DNA of 7,375 bases, taken from Halanaerobiales bacterium (GTDB lineage Bacteria; Bacillota; Halanaerobiia; Halanaerobiales; M55B127). Of this stretch, positions 5,886 through 7,375 are shown in pieces; within the stretch, counting starts at the first letter, position 1; every line of letters begins with the position of its first letter. The notes below the pieces were generated by a model that worked only from the letters and a program-made list of their open reading frames with translations, had not been told where the DNA came from and did no database searches. The position numbers and the translations under genes are program-made. Where the stretch lies: the NCBI GenBank assembly GCA_021736965.1, contig JAIPEV010000083.1, positions 1 to 7,375 on the forward strand, read 5' to 3'.

Positions 5886-6694
5886 AAAGAATCCACCAAC
5901 CCATCTATAGTTAATATATTAGGAAGCTTTATTCCCTTTTTTCTTAATCCATTTGCAACTTCCATTACAATAGGAACATCCAAATTTATATCTCTAAGAT
6001 AATCAATTTCTTGAAAAACCTCTGCTGGTGTTCCTTCCATTTTGATTGTTGCTTTATTCATTACATAAACTTTATCAGCTAAGCTAGCTTCCTCCATAAA
6101 ATGGCTGATTAAAATAATAGTAATATCCTTTTCTTTATTTAGAAATTGTATGGTTTCTATTACTTCTTTTCTACCTTGTGGATCAAGCATCGCTGTTGGC
6201 TCATCTAAAACAATACAACTTGGTTCCATAGCAATTATTCCAGCAATTGCTAGTCTTTGTTTTTGTCCTCCAGAAAGTTTATGAGTTTCATGTTTTTTAT
6301 ATTGACTAAGATCAACTAAATCTAAAGCATGGTCAACTCTTTTTCTTATCTCTTCTGAAGGTACAGCAATATTTTCAAGACCAAAAGCAACATCATCCTC
6401 AACCATAGTTGCTACAATTTGATTGTCTGGGTTTTGAAAAACCATACCAACATTTTTTCTTATCTCCCAGATCCTATCCTTATCTTTTGTATTATGCTTT
6501 CCGACTATTATATTACCTTTGTCAGGTCTAAGTAATACATTTAACAGTTTAGCTAATGTGGACTTACCAGACCCATTTGCTCCTATTATTGAGATAAAGT
6601 CTCCCTTTTCAACCCTAAGATTTATATCTTTTAAAGCTGGTTCAGTTTGACCATGGTATTTAAATTCAACATTATTTACTTCTATTAAACTCAT
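5879..6694 (-). CDS. ecfA1: Energy-coupling factor transporter ATPase EcfA1
   Basis: This is the first ATPase of the ECF module, 271 residues from the chosen start. Walker A GANGSGKST is at 38-46, Q-loop Gln87 in FQNPDNQIVA, signature LSGGQ at 140-144, Walker B CIVLDEP at 160-166 (catalytic Glu165), D-loop AMLDPQG at 168-174 and switch His198. FQNPDNQ is the form usual in EcfA1. I place the start at the ATG at 6692-6694, with GGGTG 6 nt upstream and the family-typical beginning MSLIEVNNVEF. A GTG three codons earlier (6701-6703) is open in frame but overlaps that binding site. It lies 30 nt after rplQ without a visible terminator or promoter, so it is probably read from the ribosomal-protein transcript. 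Confidence 0.96.
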   Translation of the reverse strand: MSLIEVNNVEFKYHGQTEPALKDINLRVEKGDFISIIGANGSGKSTLAKLLNVLLRPDKGNIIVGKHNTKDKDRIWEIRKNVGMVFQNPDNQIVATMVEDDVAFGLENIAVPSEEIRKRVDHALDLVDLSQYKKHETHKLSGGQKQRLAIAGIIAMEPSCIVLDEPTAMLDPQGRKEVIETIQFLNKEKDITIILISHFMEEASLADKVYVMNKATIKMEGTPAEVFQEIDYLRDINLDVPIVMEVANGLRKKGIKLPNILTIDGLVDSLC

Positions 6695-6724
6695 AACATA
6701 CACCCACTAAATTTATATGCAGTA

Positions 6725-7072
6725 TTACTCTTCTTCTACCAGCTTTATAATTGCCATCTCTGAAGCATCACCACGTCTGGGATATAACTTAATAATTTTA
6801 GTATATCCACCTGGTCTATCATTATATCTTGGAGCTATTATATCAAATAGTTTTTCTACAGTTTCTTTATCATTTAAAACTCCCATAACCCGTCTTTTTG
6901 CATTTAAGTCATTCTTTTTTGCTTTAGTGATTAATTTTTCAGCAATTGGTCTTAACTCTTTAGCCTTAGGCAGGGTAGTTCTAATTTGCTCATTTTTATA
7001 TAAGCTGATTAATTGGTTTTTAAATATAGCTTTACGATGAGAACTCTTTTTACCTAATTTACGTTTTCCCAT
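6725..7072 (-). CDS. rplQ: 50S ribosomal protein L17
   Basis: L17 (bL17) is a bacterial large-subunit protein located near the exit of the peptide tunnel. The 115-residue product begins MGKRKLGKKSSHRKAIFKNQ and has the typical region RTTLPKAKELRPIAEKLIT. It ends with the family's characteristic PRYNDRPGGYTKIIKLYPRRGDASEMAIIKLVE pattern (about 81-113). The ATG at 7070-7072 is preceded at 8 nt by the excellent binding site AAAGGAGGT (7081-7089), which overlaps the rpoA stop codon. The rpoA-rplQ adjacency is nearly universal in bacteria. Confidence 0.98.
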   Translation of the reverse strand: MGKRKLGKKSSHRKAIFKNQLISLYKNEQIRTTLPKAKELRPIAEKLITKAKKNDLNAKRRVMGVLNDKETVEKLFDIIAPRYNDRPGGYTKIIKLYPRRGDASEMAIIKLVEEE

Positions 7073-7087
7073 TTCAGTCTACCTCCT

Positions 7088-7375
7088 TTAAACCTCTGGT
7101 TCTTTTAAGCTTAAATCTAGTTCATTAAGCTTATCTTTGATCTCTTGTAGTGATTTTTTACCTAGATTTCTTACATTCATTAAGTCATCTTCTGTCTTTT
7201 CTACTAATTCACCTACATCATTTATTCCAGCTCTTTTTAAACAATTAGAGGAGCGAACAGATAATTCAAGTTCTTCAATAGTAGTATCAAAAACCTTGTT
7301 TTGTTCCTCTTCTTCCTGTTCAACCATAATTTCTACATCTTCTACTTCATCTGTTAGATTTATAAACAGTTCTAA
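7088..7375 (-). CDS. rpoA: DNA-directed RNA polymerase subunit alpha, C-terminal part (5' end outside window)
   Basis: Ninety-five codons plus a TAA stop are open up to the window edge, so only the end of the roughly 315-residue alpha subunit is seen. It starts in the end of the N-terminal domain (LELFINLTDE), passes through an acidic linker with a run of Glu (EQEEEEQ), and ends with the C-terminal domain that contacts UP elements and activators. The DNA-binding determinant is intact: Arg of LSVRSS, NCLKRAGI, and NLGKKSLQEI. Where many Firmicutes have RSYNCLK, this one reads RSSNCLK, a mild substitution. The internal ATG at 7325-7327 lies within the linker and is not the start. Confidence 0.97.
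   Translation of the reverse strand, partial: LELFINLTDEVEDVEIMVEQEEEEQNKVFDTTIEELELSVRSSNCLKRAGINDVGELVEKTEDDLMNVRNLGKKSLQEIKDKLNELDLSLKEPEV

Noticed and set aside
6717..7040. Plus-strand open frame of 107 codons opposite rplQ
   Set aside because: It is antisense to the well-conserved L17 gene. The hydrophobic-looking product is what an AT-rich reverse frame produces by chance.

Overview
The window is low-GC, densely coded bacterial DNA (roughly one third G+C) with every gene on the minus strand, so it reads biologically from right to left. The gene order rpoA-rplQ-ecfA1-ecfA2-ecfT-truA-rplM-rpsI is the classic distal end of the large ribosomal-protein cluster of Firmicutes. Together with strong AGGAGG-type ribosome binding sites and AT-rich codon use, this points to an anaerobic low-GC Firmicute of the Clostridia/Halanaerobiia kind. 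The genus cannot be fixed from the sequence alone.

Right part (7375 to about 3496): the C-terminal part of RNA polymerase alpha (cut by the window edge), ribosomal protein L17, the two ATPases and the transmembrane coupling protein of an energy-coupling factor (ECF) vitamin/metal transporter, and tRNA pseudouridine synthase TruA. These genes are packed with short gaps or overlaps (7 and 11 nt within the ecf genes) and look like one transcript. No substrate-binding S component is present, as expected for a shared (group II) ECF module that serves S proteins encoded elsewhere.

Middle part (3491 to 2490): rplM and rpsI (L13 and S9) have their own near-consensus promoter (TTGACA, 17 bp, TAGAAT) just downstream of truA. 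They end at a clear rho-independent terminator at 2490-2517.

Left part (2489 to 1): an AT-rich spacer of about 250 bp that probably holds a promoter, then a tight three-gene operon encoding the AmmeMemoRadiSam triad: AmrB (MEMO-like), AmrA (AMMECR1 domain) and AmrS (a radical SAM enzyme with an extra N-terminal cysteine cluster, cut at the window start). The first two are bacterial relatives of human MEMO1 and AMMECR1. As far as I know, the joint biochemical job of the triad in bacteria is not established, which makes it the most interesting item here. Its intact motifs, 3-nt gap and 8-nt overlap indicate that the three proteins work together.

Smaller observations are a hairpin-forming inverted repeat inside the start of ecfT, a group of TACAGT-like repeats upstream of amrB, and several starts that need correction: GTG for amrB, and internal ATGs for rplM, rpsI and ecfA1.
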